64,000 nt of DNA from Trichopria drosophilae (lineage: Eukaryota > Arthropoda > Insecta > Hymenoptera > Diapriidae). Below, one piece after another: positions 10,391 to 20,986 of the stretch (its first letter is position 1; the number at the start of each line of letters is the position of its first letter). Location of the stretch: positions 68,363,001-68,427,000 of the forward strand of contig CM059587.1 in assembly GCA_030407085.1 (NCBI GenBank), given 5' to 3'. Both the position numbers and the translations under genes were made by a program. The notes below the pieces were generated by a model. It searched no databases and was not told the DNA's origin. It worked only from the letters and a program-made list of their open reading frames with translations.

Positions 10391-11860
10391 TCCATCTGCT
10401 CCCGCTGCTTTACCTCTTTTCAATGCTCTAATTTCCCTTTCAACTTCGTCATATGTAATTTCATTTCTCTCCCTTATACTTCTTTCCTTTCTCTCTTCCA
10501 TCTTGTCTGTCATTTCTCCGTTTAGCAATACCATAAAATATTCTTCCCATTGTTCAATCCTTATTTCCTGGCTTACTCCCTCTCTTCTTTTTCTTCCCTT
10601 ATTAATAAATTTCCAGGCCTGTTCTTCTGTTCTTATTTTTTCTATTTCCTTTTCTTCCTCTTTCTGATACTCCTCCTTCTTTCTTTTACATGTCGACCTA
10701 TATCTGCCCCTTTTTTCCATGTATTTCTTATATGTTTCTTCGCATTCGTCTTTTCTGTACTTTCTTCTTTCCTTGTATGCCTCTCGCTTTCTCTTTGTGC
10801 ATTCTTCATCCCACCACGGTACCCATCCTAGTCCTTTCCTCCTCCCTTTTCTTTTTTCTGGTACCGCCTCTTTTATTGCTGCCACTAGCTCTTCCCATTC
10901 TGCCTTCGTCTCTGTCTCTTCCCATATTACTTTGTTCATTTTTTCTCTATATACTTTCTCCCCTTCTTTTGACCAATTTTGTACCTTCCCTTCTCCTTCA
11001 TCTTCATTCTTCTCCTCTCTATTCCATCTACCTTTTATTTTTATTTCTATAGGAAAATGATCCGAGTCTATTCTACTCCCGACTTTCATACTATGTATTT
11101 TGTCCCATGTCTCCCAGTTCGTCATGCCGTAATCAATTACTGATCTTTTTCCCCCCGCCTCATAAGTCCATTCCCCCTCTTCATCTCCTTCTTTCTCTCC
11201 ATTCATTACCATCCATCCTCTTTCTTCTATCAGTTTCATTAACTCTTTTCCTTCCTCATTAATCTTCGCATCTTTTGAATTTCTCCTATCTACCTTTTCT
11301 CCCACTCGTTCTCCTTCCGTCCCTCCCCTTCTTCCAATCCTCGCATTAAAATCCCCAACTATTATCAAATTTTTCTCCTGATTCTCTATTACCATTTCAT
11401 TTAATTCTTCTAATGTCTTACTTTTTCCCTCTCTATTATAAATTGTATATATTTCCCACCCTTCCTCCTGAATCTTAATTCTTCTTTTCTGTATCCCCTC
11501 CATATTGTCTTCCTCTTTCCTCTTACCCGTTTCTAATTCTTCTCTCACCCCTGTTATTATCCCTCCCATAGCTCTTCCTTTTTTCTTCACTTTTCTTGCC
11601 TTTTGATATCTCCATTTCCATTCATTGGGCAGCTTTTGTTTCAACCCTTCCCAATCTTTCTCTTCTATCCATGTTTCCGTCAGCCCTATCACGTCAAATT
11701 TCAAAATGTACTTCCAAAAATCTTCTTTTTTATTTTTTAATCCTGCTATATTCCAACACAATAATTTTACCTCCTCAATTTCTTTATGTTTTCTTCCATT
11801 TTCCGTTTTATCTTGTTTTTTATCTTTTCTTTGCTTGTTTCTTTTTTCTCTCTCCATCAA
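10388..11860 (-). pseudogene. LINE ORF2, APE endonuclease segment
   Basis: First 490 codons of ORF2. The N-terminal 230 residues form an exonuclease-endonuclease-phosphatase fold: LLCWNIAGL (Asn), GLTETWIEE (catalytic Glu), IIVGDFNARIG (Asp, Asn), RSVIDYGMTN, and the terminal SDHFPIEI. These nick the target DNA. The linker after it is very rich in Lys, Glu and Arg. The frame ends at a TAA (10390-10388) caused by a single-base deletion just after the GKAAGADG motif that opens the RT domain. Start chosen at 11860 because it is the first Met-coding ATG 32 bases after the ORF1 stop. Confidence 0.92.
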
Positions 11861-11892
11861 TTTATTCGTGTCTCTTTTACTCTTCGGTGTTT

Positions 11893-13029
11893 TCAGTTTT
11901 TTATCCTCGTCCCCAAAAAAACCCGCTCCTTCACATTTTCTCCACTTTTATCCAGCACATATTCTTTCCCATTCATCAACACTCTTCCATACTTCACTCT
12001 CGGACTCTTACCATTCAATCTTTCATCATTCGCCCACTTTCGCAACTTCGTCTGTCTCTCTCTCTCAACTTTCGTAAGATCATCGTCTACAAATATTTTC
12101 GTACCTTTTAACATTTTTCTATTATCCATTACGATTCTTTTGTTCTCTACGCTCTCCATTTTAACAACAAATATCTCATTCTCTCTCCCTATTTTAAATG
12201 CATCTTTCACATTCACTCTATCGCTTACATTTAACTTTCTCAGCACATCCCTTGTAACTTCATTCGCTGATCTTCCATTGGATTTCTCTCCCTTTATTAC
12301 GAAATTACATCTTCTTTCTTTTCGCTCATGTTCTTCTAACTTTTGCTCTACCGTTACTATTTTTCTTCGTAGCTGAACATTTTCTTCTTCTATCTTATCT
12401 GTTTTCTTTTGCTGTTCTTCTTTCCAATTTTCCATCTCTTGCTTTATCTCCTTTTTCCATTCTTCCATATCTTTACGTTGTTCTTCTTTCCACTTTTTTA
12501 TTTCATCTTTCAGACCATTTATTTGTTTTTCTATGTTCTTACCCTGTTGATCAATCATTTCTTTAATTCTCTCTTCCATCTTACTTTCTTCCTTTTCTTT
12601 CTCTTTCTCGACTTTTCTTTTCGTTCTTTTATTCTCCTGCTTTTCTTTAATTTCTTCCACCTCACTACCCTCGTTCTCACTCTCCCTGTCTCGCTTCAGC
12701 CACGAGCTTGCCTTGGAGGCTCTAGACGAGCTGCTTGCGCTTCTATCGCGCTCCTTTGCCAACCTTTCGGCGTTAGTCGGTCTACCTCGTTTCGTTCGCT
12801 CCTTCGGTGCGCTCTTCGCTTTCTCCCCGCTCTGTCTCACCCACCACTCGACTCGGCGCTCCGTCGGTTCCTCCGGCAAGCTTGCTGGGTTCGCCGTCCC
12901 GCTTCGTCTCTCGTCTGCCTCGTTTGCTGTCTCCACTGACGTGCACGATTTTGGGTTACCCGTTCCTCTCTTCTCTCCTTCCATATACTCGCCCCTTCTT
13001 CCCGCGTGCTTCGCGAAAATTCCCCACAA
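11893..13029 (-). CDS. LINE ORF1 protein (coiled coil plus RRM-like)
   Basis: An intact 378-codon frame upstream of ORF2. Residues 1-110 are basic and low-complexity (Ser, Arg, Glu-rich). Residues about 115-240 form a long heptad-rich coiled coil (EEIKEKQENKRTKRK onward, with repeated KKWKEEQ). Residues about 245-340 look like the RRM and C-terminal domain of L1-type ORF1p (CNFVIKGEKSNGR, then RRM-like strands and KIFVDDDLTKVERERQ). Such proteins trimerise through the coil and coat the element RNA. No CCHC knuckles are visible, unlike Jockey or R1 gag-like ORF1. The absence of stops or shifts contrasts with the broken ORF2. Confidence 0.85.
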   Translation of the reverse strand: MWGIFAKHAGRRGEYMEGEKRGTGNPKSCTSVETANEADERRSGTANPASLPEEPTERRVEWWVRQSGEKAKSAPKERTKRGRPTNAERLAKERDRSASSSSRASKASSWLKRDRESENEGSEVEEIKEKQENKRTKRKVEKEKEKEESKMEERIKEMIDQQGKNIEKQINGLKDEIKKWKEEQRKDMEEWKKEIKQEMENWKEEQQKKTDKIEEENVQLRRKIVTVEQKLEEHERKERRCNFVIKGEKSNGRSANEVTRDVLRKLNVSDRVNVKDAFKIGRENEIFVVKMESVENKRIVMDNRKMLKGTKIFVDDDLTKVERERQTKLRKWANDERLNGKSPRVKYGRVLMNGKEYVLDKSGENVKERVFLGTRIKN

Positions 13030-13420
13030 TCACCGAGCTTACCTCGTGGCCTTCTCTCGAAGTCCAGTAGCCGCTTACATCTAACTACTTCTTCGAAGTT
13101 CCCGGTCGAATTTTCTTTGGACCGGATATGGCGCGGGGGACAGAAGGTGAACCTCGTTCCTTCTTTTCGCTCAACCCACGTGGAAATTGGCCCTCTTGTC
13201 AATCCTCCTATTTGAGGTTATGTGCCTGCGGGATACTCCCTTGCGACAATATTTCTCTTTATTTGTAAGAATGTTTTACAATCGAGTTAGTCGACTGGGT
13301 CGCCGTATCCCAAGCACATTCGCTCGCAAAAAGAATTGGGTTTGAGTTATTCTTTTCTTCTATATCGCTTTACTATTAAATTGGCTGTGATTACTCACCC
13401 AGTCCAACCGGAAGTCTTCC
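13030..13420 (-). promoter_or_regulatory. LINE 5' untranslated region
   Basis: The 391 bases between the upstream target-site duplication and the ORF1 start, GC-richer than the flanks. APE-type LINEs carry their internal RNA polymerase II promoter here. I see no TATA box. A second frame overlaps the beginning of ORF1 (13202-12837) but has no recognisable domain. Confidence 0.6.
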
Positions 13421-13435
13421 AAATTACATCTACAT
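13421..13435 (+). repeat. LINE target-site duplication, 5' side
   Basis: Identical 15-mer AAATTACATCTACAT to 8371-8385. Confidence 0.93.
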
Positions 13436-14155
13436 ATATGATCTTCTATCGTGCACTCAATGTTTACTTCTGGCTGAATTACTGAATGTGACTGACTGAA
13501 GTACTGAAAAGTGAAGGCAGTACTCGCATCTTCAGTTTCAGCCATTCCATGCTCTCTCGCGGCCAATGGGGAGAACCGTATGGGTTGGAACTAGCCAATC
13601 AGGAACGCTCTACCTTTAACATGGTATGCCCTATGTTTGGATCGTACGCACGCACCCTGTATAAGATCATAATAATACAGACAGTAATTAGTAAAATATA
13701 GTAAACATGTGATATGCATCGAATAGTTTATTACAATATAAGTGCATGAAGTAAGTGTTTTGCAACTTTTATTTATTAATACTTCGGCTGTCCTGTTGTC
13801 GGGGTCGAAGTTTTGAAAATGCTCATTTTCAATTTTCATACATATAAGAAACACTATATTGTTGTAACATATCAATCGAAGCCACTTGGACCTAAATATG
13901 ATTGGACCCGCAAATATCGATATATTTTTATAATATAATTGAAAGCTGTTAGTAAACGAACGAGTATTAAGGAATAGCCGACTCTCTCCCCTGTGTCGAA
14001 GTTTCTTTATTTTTGTTACATTTTTTTTTGTTACATTTTTGTAATTTTTTTACATTTTTTAATTTTTAAAAATTTTTTTCTCATTTTGTGTTTTTCTTTA
14101 CATTTTACGAGTACCAACTTTCATCAAAATCAAGTAAATTTTTTACATTTATGTC
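13436..14155. other. Non-coding
   Basis: No gene recognised. CACCCTGTATA at about 13653 is a mariner-like end phrase without a partner nearby. A T-rich tract follows at 14010-14110. Confidence 0.5.
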
Positions 14156-14254
14156 GGGCATCTTCGAGCCGCCATTATGAATTTACAAAATCTGACTTCA
14201 GATTCGTAATCAGCGACCCCGAAAACCCCCGTGTAACAAGTTTCAGCTGTGTTC

Positions 14255-14560
14255 CGTAAAATGTCGGCGTGATGGTCTTAGTCGGCTCGAAGTGAACGTC
14301 GCAAAGGTCCTGAGTTCGAATCCCCGTCCGTGCAATTTTCTCTGCTTATGTCCAGTGTGGAATAACCGGGGAACTTTGCTGGGCGAAGGTACGAATTTTG
14401 GACCGCTCGTCGGCAGTTATCGGTACCGTCACCGTCTTATCCGCGGTCGGTACGTCGTGGGTCTTATCTCGGATAAAGATGGGATAAGCCCCGCGTCGTA
14501 CACGGAAAGAATGCTAGGGGACCTGCCTGCCTTTCCGTAGGTGCGCTACTTCCCCACCAT
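14255..14560 (+). mobile_element. Second SINE family, one copy
   Basis: A tRNA-like head (GGCGTGATGGTCTTAGTCGG, then B box GAGTTCGAATCCC about 40 bases on) is followed by a 230-bp GC-rich body unlike its AT-rich surroundings. The body is not shared with the SINE family at 1748, 28425 and 53850. It directly follows a unit of the dispersed GCGACC repeat. Confidence 0.65.
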
Positions 14561-14699
14561 TTCACCCGTCAACCTGCTCGAATTGGGCGAACGAATCTCC
14601 CAAAAGTTTCGGCGAGCAGTCGATCCGATGATGTGCCAAAACTTCGGCGACTAACTCACGGAATTTGGGCGACCAGATCTCCCAATTTGCGAGATCGTG

Positions 14700-15125
14700 A
14701 TTCTAGATATAAAAAGAAGCTTCGATACAAATTTCAGCCCTGGACGCGCAATTGCTTGGCCGCAATTCGAATCTTATGCTGGGTGATATAATTATAAACT
14801 ATTTCGACATTGTTTAAACAATGCCATGATTTTTGTTAGAACTCGGAACGTGATTTTATATATAAAAAGAAGCTTTGTAGACATTTTAGTCCCGCACGCG
14901 AATTAGAACGGCTGCAATGAGTCTTATTAGTCCATTTTTTTCCGTATATATTATAAATTATTTATTGTATTGTATAAACAATGTTTTAATTTTTGTTAAT
15001 TTTTTTTTTTAATTTCAAAAAGGATTAATTGCAAAAAGGCTTCTAGATATGAGAAGAACCTTTCGTTAAAATTTTATCCTCGGACGCAAATTTGTATTGT
15101 CGTAATTCGCGTTTTTAACTTAATT
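14700..15125 (+). repeat. Degenerate tandem repeat, about 150-190 bp period
   Basis: Three successive copies start at 14702, 14853 and 15041. Each has TAGATATAAAAAGAAGC-like sequence, then a TTT-CCC-GGACGC phrase, then a GCAATTCG-like phrase and an AAACAATG phrase. Spacings are about 151 and 188 bp. Confidence 0.65.
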
Positions 15126-15453
15126 GTTTATTAGTTTATTTAAATAGTTTCGCCAGATGTTTCGTTTTTCTTAACATTTGGAACTTGTTTCTGAAACCTT
15201 TTGTTAGTTTTTGTGCAAATTCTACATCGATACATGCAATAATTTATTAATTATGCGAGAAATTATTGTAAGTTGAGAACCACTGTTTTTCGAATCTTAT
15301 GCTAACTTCAGCATCATTTCGTACATAGATATTGGTACTTATTTCCGAAATAATTGTAAATCGAACAATTTACTTCGGAAATAATCCGCGAGATGCGCCC
15401 TCCACGAGAGGCGTCCCCGCGAGAGGGGCCCCCGCGAAGCCGCAGTATGTGTA

Positions 15454-15587
15454 ATGCTCGTGCTCGTGAAATATCAAGAGGTGAACATGGCTGCCCAAAA
15501 CATGCACAAGGACAATTTCCCAAAGGAAGTGGTAGACGGAGGTTACCGCTATAAAAGAAACAAACCCCAAAAAGATGGGACAGCATG
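15454..15587 (+). pseudogene. FLYWCH-like exon fragment
   Basis: Read from ATG at 15454 this gives 44 codons ending in VVDGGYRYKRNKPQKDGTA, which resembles the first half of a FLYWCH zinc finger (a Gly-Tyr-x-Tyr strand, basic loop, Asp-Gly turn; a Tyr/Trp-x-Cys would be next). The reading stops exactly at TG|GTGAGT, a good splice donor at 15588. FLYWCH domains occur in insect host proteins and next to MULE transposases. The second half is not found downstream, so this may be one exon of a transposon-derived gene or a relic. It sits in a GC-rich island (15380-15590). Confidence 0.4.
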
Positions 15588-15599
15588 GTGAGTATACTG

Positions 15600-17099
15600 A
15601 TATTGGTATAAATTAATAATCGTACCGTATGATTTTCTTATCAGGATGTGACGAATGTACATTTTTCAATAATTAATACATTTTGTTACCTTCACCGTCA
15701 CTTGTCATTCTTCAAACTCGTGTGCATCATTGATATTTTTAAGTCATTTCATTATTTTACTTCTTTTTCACAAATTTTCAAAAATCTTTTGCAATTCTGA
15801 AATTCATCGAAACAAACTTTTCTTAGAAATTCGAAATTGTTGAAAGTAAATCACGATAGAGGGATTAAGTGAAAAATCAGCGTTTTTATTTCTTCAGGAG
15901 ATTATTTATTTCAAAGGATTAATTATTGAGATACTATTTATTCTGCATTTTTCGTAATTTTTCGTGGAAACGATAACAATCCCTTATATATCAGTACGAT
16001 ATCATATTTTTTTTCATGCAAAATGGGTTTGTACTATTTATATTTCCCACGCGCAAGAAAATTAAATTTTTTTTCAGGGCTCGTATGTATTCCTTCACAA
16101 TTTTTATTCAGTCGTGTACACTTCACGGAATTGCTCGCGAGGGAAAATTCTGAGAAAATCCGCGAAGCATATCACGAGAGCGGAAATACCTGGAAAAACG
16201 GCGCCTGCTGCGCCTCGTGCACACTTTCCGCTCCTCTTAAAAAAATCACTTTACGTATTGGAAAAAATGACTTTGCGCACGTGCTTTAGCGCACGCCCTA
16301 GGCATAAAATATCGTGCACACGTGCCGCTATCGTGAAAAAAAGTCACTTTACGCACTAGATGCATAATGTATTATTTATTATTTTTCGTAAAGTGTAACT
16401 CTATGCATTCTTGTACGTTTTCGACTGCACTTAACGCATATGAATATCGGATTTAATCAGAATTTGTTTTTCAATTACTTGTTGTTCTTTTAAAAAACAT
16501 CAGCCAGCTTACGTACCATTAAAAATCGGTAATAATTTTTTTATGGGTTTCAACTGTCTCGTAAACAATCGATGTATAAACTTCATCCTTAACACTTGTG
16601 AGAGAATATAATAATTTTTTTAGTAGCTCTGCATTGATAGGCTAGTCAGAGTTATTGCTATAAGATTAAAGATGAAATTTCTTAAACAGTTTATATCAAT
16701 TATGACTGTTCTGCAGTGAGTAACTATAATGTGTTTAATGTACTAAAAAATGAAAGTACTACGATTCCATGCATTATCAACGTCTCTATTTGCTTCGTGG
16801 GTTACACCTATGTGAGAAATTTTCGACACAGAAGGTTCAGACATTTCTAAATGTCTATCAAGTAAATTTAAAAAAAAAATGAAATAGTGACACAAGTAAT
16901 TACCGATATAGAATATAAATGATACCTCCTGAAAGATCTGCCCCACCAGAAGTGAAAAAAGGGCAAAAGTGAACTTTAATCTTTAATGAAAAAATTTAAA
17001 AATTGGAAAATTTATTATCTACTGCACTTTCGCATATTGGTTTCTACGAAAAAAAATTAAATTAAATTACAATTATGATCCAATAACACTTCTGAATGA
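15600..17099. other. Non-coding
   Basis: No gene recognised. At about 16235-16440 a cluster of TTTACGCAC / GTGCGTAAA-like words (TTTGCGCAC, TTTACGCAC, TTAACGCAT) belongs to the motif family described at 39690 and 43650. Confidence 0.5.
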
Positions 17100-17350
17100 A
17101 AGTTTACTTTTTGAAATCACAAAAGTATACTGGAGCATACTTTTGTACCATATTTTTGTGCGCGGAATTCATATTCGTTTGTAAAATTTCTCCATCACCA
17201 TTGTTTGCCGAGAAATCCACGATTTTGTATATTTTTCATAATTCCCTTTTCACAACATTTCTTACACTGCAATTAGGTGATAATTAGAGGCAGAGGGATT
17301 ATAATTAAACGTACAATATCGAATTTTATGTGCAATTACTTTCAGAATAC
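17100..17350 (+). repeat. Diverged copy of the terminal repeat found at 30061
   Basis: Phrases TTTCTCCATCACCATTG, GATTTTGTATATTTTTC, TAATTAAACGTACAATATCG and TTTATGTGCAATTACTTTC parallel, in the same order, the left terminal repeat at about 30150-30300. It is an old fragment of that transposon type. Confidence 0.55.
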
Positions 17351-17822
17351 ATGGGAATTCTTTAAGAACAAAAAATATATTATAACTTTTATGGGTGACA
17401 TGTATAACAGCTCATTAAAAAAGATGCAAATTGAGACATAAAAATATTTAGAATAAAATGAGTATGGGAAAGTCGGTAGTGGCGGGACATATTTCGTTTT
17501 TTTATTGTAGCACTCATATTTTCAAGAATATCAAATCTGTATCAATACCAGCGGTCGGGGGGAACTTCCTACTACAACTTTACTTTATATAATTATAGTA
17601 TTGGTCGTCAAAGAAGAAAGCTATCGCCGATTTACGAAAATGTCCCGCGACTACTGACATAAAAAAATGGTGGGAGTGGCGGGACACTATGTTAAACCGC
17701 AGTTTTCATTATCTAAACGTTAAATAGAAAGGAAATACAGAGGAAACAAGTAATTCATGCCTTGAACTCATATATTTTTTCATTAATTCATGGAAATACA
17801 GTCAAATGAGTTTTTGAGACGT

Positions 17823-18146
17823 TAATCTGATTCGCAGTTGCTACAAATGAAGAAGCTATTCTTCATGTCAGCGCATTTCAGGTGCACTTCGCATTTACAT
17901 TCCATGCACGCGACTGAATTATCCGCCGTTAATCGTTTTGGCATTTTTCCAAAACAAATAATGCAAAAATCGCTATCCTCTTAAGATGAAGAACCTTCAT
18001 TGGCTGCAGATGACTTCATCGTATTTGCTCGTTTGGTTGGAGGTGCTTTAGATTTCGTGACTCTCTTGATTCCAGATGCTTTCGTGGGGCTAGTTTAAGG
18101 TGCTTTTGATTTCGTGGCTCGCTTGGCCCAAGATTTTTTTGCTTTT
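17823..18146 (-). pseudogene. pogo-like transposase C-terminus with PHD finger
   Basis: Minus-strand reading continues the basic tail of the transposase (KKSWAKRATKSKAP), with two in-frame stops, into a cysteine cluster close to the end: CIIC, CMEC, KCEVHLKC and CSNC. Spacing is C-x2-C ... C-x2-C-x4-H-x2-C ... C-x2-C, the PHD-finger (C4HC3) pattern, followed by a TAA at 17825-17823. PHD fingers read histone tails. A C-terminal PHD on insect pogo-like transposases is, to my knowledge, a recurring arrangement. The upstream part of the protein lies beyond the nested MULE at 19479. Confidence 0.7.
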
Positions 18147-18352
18147 GCAAATTGCTCGAATACGAATAGCCCAAAAACTATTACGCCCGAAAAAATATTA
18201 AAAATTTATCTTGTTTAATTTGTTTATTCATTCATTAAATTGAAAATTTACACTTAAGAAAGTTGAATATTATATGCCAAATTTGTCAAAAACTCTATTA
18301 GTCTATTTCCATCTTTATATTCCTAGTATTGCTCTGTAATGCTCAAAAAGCG

Positions 18353-19307
18353 TTATTGTAGGGAAATCCACTTTTGGCGTGGAACTGCTTTCACAGATCG
18401 CCCGAGACCCTGTTCAGTTAGGCATGTTTCCGTGTCACGCTGCTCTTTTTGAATTTGATGCAGAAAAGAATATAAATCTGGATGATTCTTATTGACAAGC
18501 ATGCGAAATCGGTTGTGCCACCCCTCGCTAATATTATTCGTACGATGCAGTCCTCGAAGTATCGCTTCATGCTGATTCCACAATTCGATTGCATAGCGGG
18601 GAGGCACAGCGCGTCGTCGGCCGCGAGCAGTTCGTCCGCGAATGTACGTATCGTCGAAGTAGTCTAGAATATCAACTAAATCTTCAGAAATGTGGTCTGA
18701 AAGTTGTTGGAACGTACACCACGTCAGATACAGGGACGAATGAGAGGCTCAAAAGCATATGTACTTGTTTTCGTATTGTGTCGTCATTTGGATCGTTATA
18801 AGCAGCTTGCAAACCCTCGCTTTGTACTTTTCGGTACACAGACTGTCCAAGGTGAAAAAACAGCAACTCATAAGGACATCAGGATATACAGAACTACAAG
18901 CATTGATAATTGCCAATTCAAAATCGGAAACAATTTTTTGTGGCCTACAGTGTTGAATGCCAGCGGTCGTAGCCCCAGAAGCTATTGCGTGTAAAACTGC
19001 CTCGTATTGATGAGTCTCTTTCGATGACAATAGAGCAAAGATGAAAGGGAACGCAATAGCAATCGGTTCATTACCGTTTTTGCTAGGCTGCATAACTTTG
19101 CCGATGACGGTGACTATTTTTGAAAAATACAGAACGTACGTAAATGTATCCATCCAACAGTAATTTATTATCAGCAAGTCGTGGGTGCTCAACATTGATA
19201 TCCATTTTCACCAAGAATTTTGATAGACGTGACGAGCTGATAGACGTGACGGCTGACTGACGATTGTCATTTTTCATGGAATGCAGGTTCAAATCGATTT
19301 CATGCAA
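18353..19307 (-). pseudogene. MULE transposase remnant
   Basis: Several overlapping frames on the minus strand join into one MULE-type protein. From N to C: a FLYWCH-like strand (HPRLADNKLLLDGYIYVRS), part of the catalytic domain (FIFALLSSKETHQYEAVLHAI, then IVSDFELAIINACSSVYPD with an acidic DFE), a Cys-x-His block (CCFF then HLGQSVYRKVQ), and the characteristic TNNISEGWHNRF near the C-terminus. The middle between FLYWCH and catalytic domain is deleted and there are at least three frameshifts, so it is inactive. Confidence 0.75.
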
Positions 19308-19344
19308 TATTCAGGCGAATATATTTTTGGATAAATTTTATTCA

Positions 19345-19475
19345 GGCAGGTATATTTTCGGGCGAATTGATTCGGGCAATGGTATTCGGGCGATTAGATT
19401 CGGGCGAATGTCCATTCGGGTGAAAGTGCCTTCGGAAGAATGGATTCGGGCGGGTGTTTTCGGGCGAATGGGCGT
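19345..19475. repeat. ATTCGGGCGAAT repeat cluster at the MULE end
   Basis: About nine imperfect copies of TTCGGGCGAAT in 130 bp, the word being near-palindromic (ATTCGGGCGAAT against ATTCGCCCGAAT). It lies just inside the 19478 end of the nested MULE, where MULE transposase binding sites would be expected. Confidence 0.7.
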
Positions 19476-19478
19476 ATA

Positions 19479-19995
19479 CCTCTTTTTCTGCTTTCTCAAG
19501 GTCTTTCTTCTCCCGCCTGTTCTTTAGAAGTGCAATGTTGCCTAGTGACGTCAGAATTGTGGTTTTCATTGCCTTCCGACCTCGGTTTGACTTCTTTTAT
19601 CGGATTCCTTTCTGGACAGGACCGATATCAGACAATGTCGACAAGTGTGACGGGTGTTTCGAATGCGATCGTTCTTTTGAGTTTTCCCCTGTTGTCGTTG
19701 GTTCCTCTGACGTTGTACCTCCTCCGCAGTGATCTGACGAACCGACTAGTATGCAGCCGCGGTTGTCTTCATCAAGCGACAGCGGTCCCTCAAGGGGTTC
19801 AGAGGGGGTATTCTCGGCGCAAAATTCAGCTGCCACAAAGTTTACGTCAGTAAAAACATTGGGATCGTATGGACAAATCCCTGTGGCCCTAAAACCGGCC
19901 ATGATATTTCTTGGCGTGAGTGACAACTGTAACGCTGATTTCACAATTGCTGGTATATGGCGAATTTTCAAACACTTGCCAGCATTATTTTTCAT
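19479..19995 (-). pseudogene. pogo-like transposase, linker after DDE
   Basis: Minus-strand continuation of the transposase after the third catalytic Asp. It contains IPAIVKSALQLSLTPRNIM and AGFRATGICPYDPNVF, the conserved region seen after the DDE domain in Tigger/pogo proteins, and then an acidic Ser/Thr-rich linker. Just before the MULE junction it reads NRREKKDLEKAEKE, a basic coil that continues on the other side of the insertion at 18146. Confidence 0.75.
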
Positions 19996-20648
19996 CCAAG
20001 CATTGTGTTGCGAAGCGTAATATGTTTTAGTAGGGCCAAATACTGACGGGTCCAGTGAAAAGACAGCATCGTCACCCCATTTTCCACGGCCATATCGAGA
20101 GCTTCAATCGAGAAATGAGAGGAATGATTGTCTAATAGAAGCAACACAGGCTTCTCTTTCGACGCGTTAGAAAAATCAATGAAATGACTCATAAATTTAT
20201 CGAACTCGGGCTGCTTCATCCAACCTGATCCGTTGGCCAACCCCATTGCTCCAACTGATGCTTGCTCGAGAAAAACAGATTGCATTTTTTTCGTTGGAAA
20301 CACATAAAATGGCGGAATGTAGCCGCTGGCAGCATTTACCGCCAAAGCCATCGACACGAGAGCTCCCCTTTCTTGAGATGTCATGTTGCTAACTCTTTTA
20401 CTTCCTTTTAGACTCAAAATTTTCCCAGCTTTTGTAGGTACTGTAGAGAACCCAGTTTCGTCTATGTTCCAAATACAGTTTGGTCTGTATGATGTTTTGG
20501 AAAGAACTTGATCTAAATTTTCGAAAAATGTAGCTACATTTTCCTTGCAAAATATTTTGGCGCGATTGAAACTTGTTTGTTGTGGTGTTCCCAAAGACAG
20601 AATTGGATTTCGCTTTAAAAATGAATAATACCAATCTCTTCCTGCCAT
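19992..20648 (-). pseudogene. pogo/Tigger-like DDE transposase core
   Basis: About 218 codons covering the DDE_1 domain. First catalytic Asp in WNIDETGFSTVPTK (near residue 63), second in LLLDNHSSH (near residue 173). The third, which belongs to an LDPSVFGP block, is still present at about 20020-20050 but in another frame. Roughly 30 bases are missing after VTMLSF, removing the usual Pro-His-x-Ser-His stretch and shifting the frame. The element is therefore inactive. Confidence 0.85.
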
Positions 20649-20986
20649 TTTGTTATCATTTCATGAATCGAGATATTTTATCTTCAATTTCTTCGCAAGT
20701 TGAAAAGCCAACTCTTTGACTTCGGTGATGCTCAGGCCATGATAGAATTGACTGCATTTCACGATGTAAAAAGCTTGTCAAAAGCCTTTTTTCAGAAATA
20801 TTTGAATAATCCTTCTGTACTCCATCAATGTAGCGCCCAAGACTCGTTTTGGAAATATCATAGGATTTCGCGGTGGATCGGAGAAATTTTTTTTTCGATT
20901 ACAACGTCTTTTACGGCTTTCAGTAACAACCTGGGGTGTTTGCGCACATTCTTGTCCATTTTTGATTGTTTGCGTTTTTTCGCCAT
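20649..20986 (-). pseudogene. pogo-like transposase N-terminal HTH region
   Basis: From an ATG at 20986 the minus strand reads MAKKRKQSKM and a basic segment typical of a psq/CENP-B-type start, then shifts frame to a helix-turn-helix segment RSTAKSYDISKTSLGRYI at about 20895-20840. This is the DNA-binding part that recognises terminal repeats. Further frameshifts and a stop separate it from the DDE part. Confidence 0.6.

Larger units (their letters stand above)
8386..13420 (-). mobile_element. Full-length non-LTR retrotransposon (LINE)
   Basis: A 5,035-bp element on the minus strand bounded by a perfect 15-bp target-site duplication. Reading from 13420 it has a GC-rich 5' untranslated region of about 390 bp, ORF1 (13029-11893), a 32-base gap, ORF2 (11860-8515, broken by two frameshifts), a short 3' region and a tail of (TAAA)n units at 8386-8405. 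ORF2 has an APE-type endonuclease followed by a reverse transcriptase, so it belongs to the APE-bearing LINEs. The clade cannot be named safely by eye. ORF1 is of the coiled-coil plus RRM kind, as in L1, without gag zinc knuckles. The perfect duplication and intact ORF1 suggest a young insertion. Confidence 0.95.
18148..19478 (-). mobile_element. MULE nested in the pogo-like transposon
   Basis: Sequence between the two halves of the pogo C-terminus. Both ends read inward with a similar phrase (GTATACGCCCATTCGCCCG at the 19478 side, GAATACGAATAGCCC at the 18155 side), consistent with diverged terminal inverted repeats. It contains a MULE transposase remnant. I could not find a clean target-site duplication. 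Confidence 0.65.

Noticed and set aside
12409..12939. Hydrophobic plus-strand frame that mimics a membrane protein
   Set aside because: Complement of the coiled-coil region of LINE ORF1.
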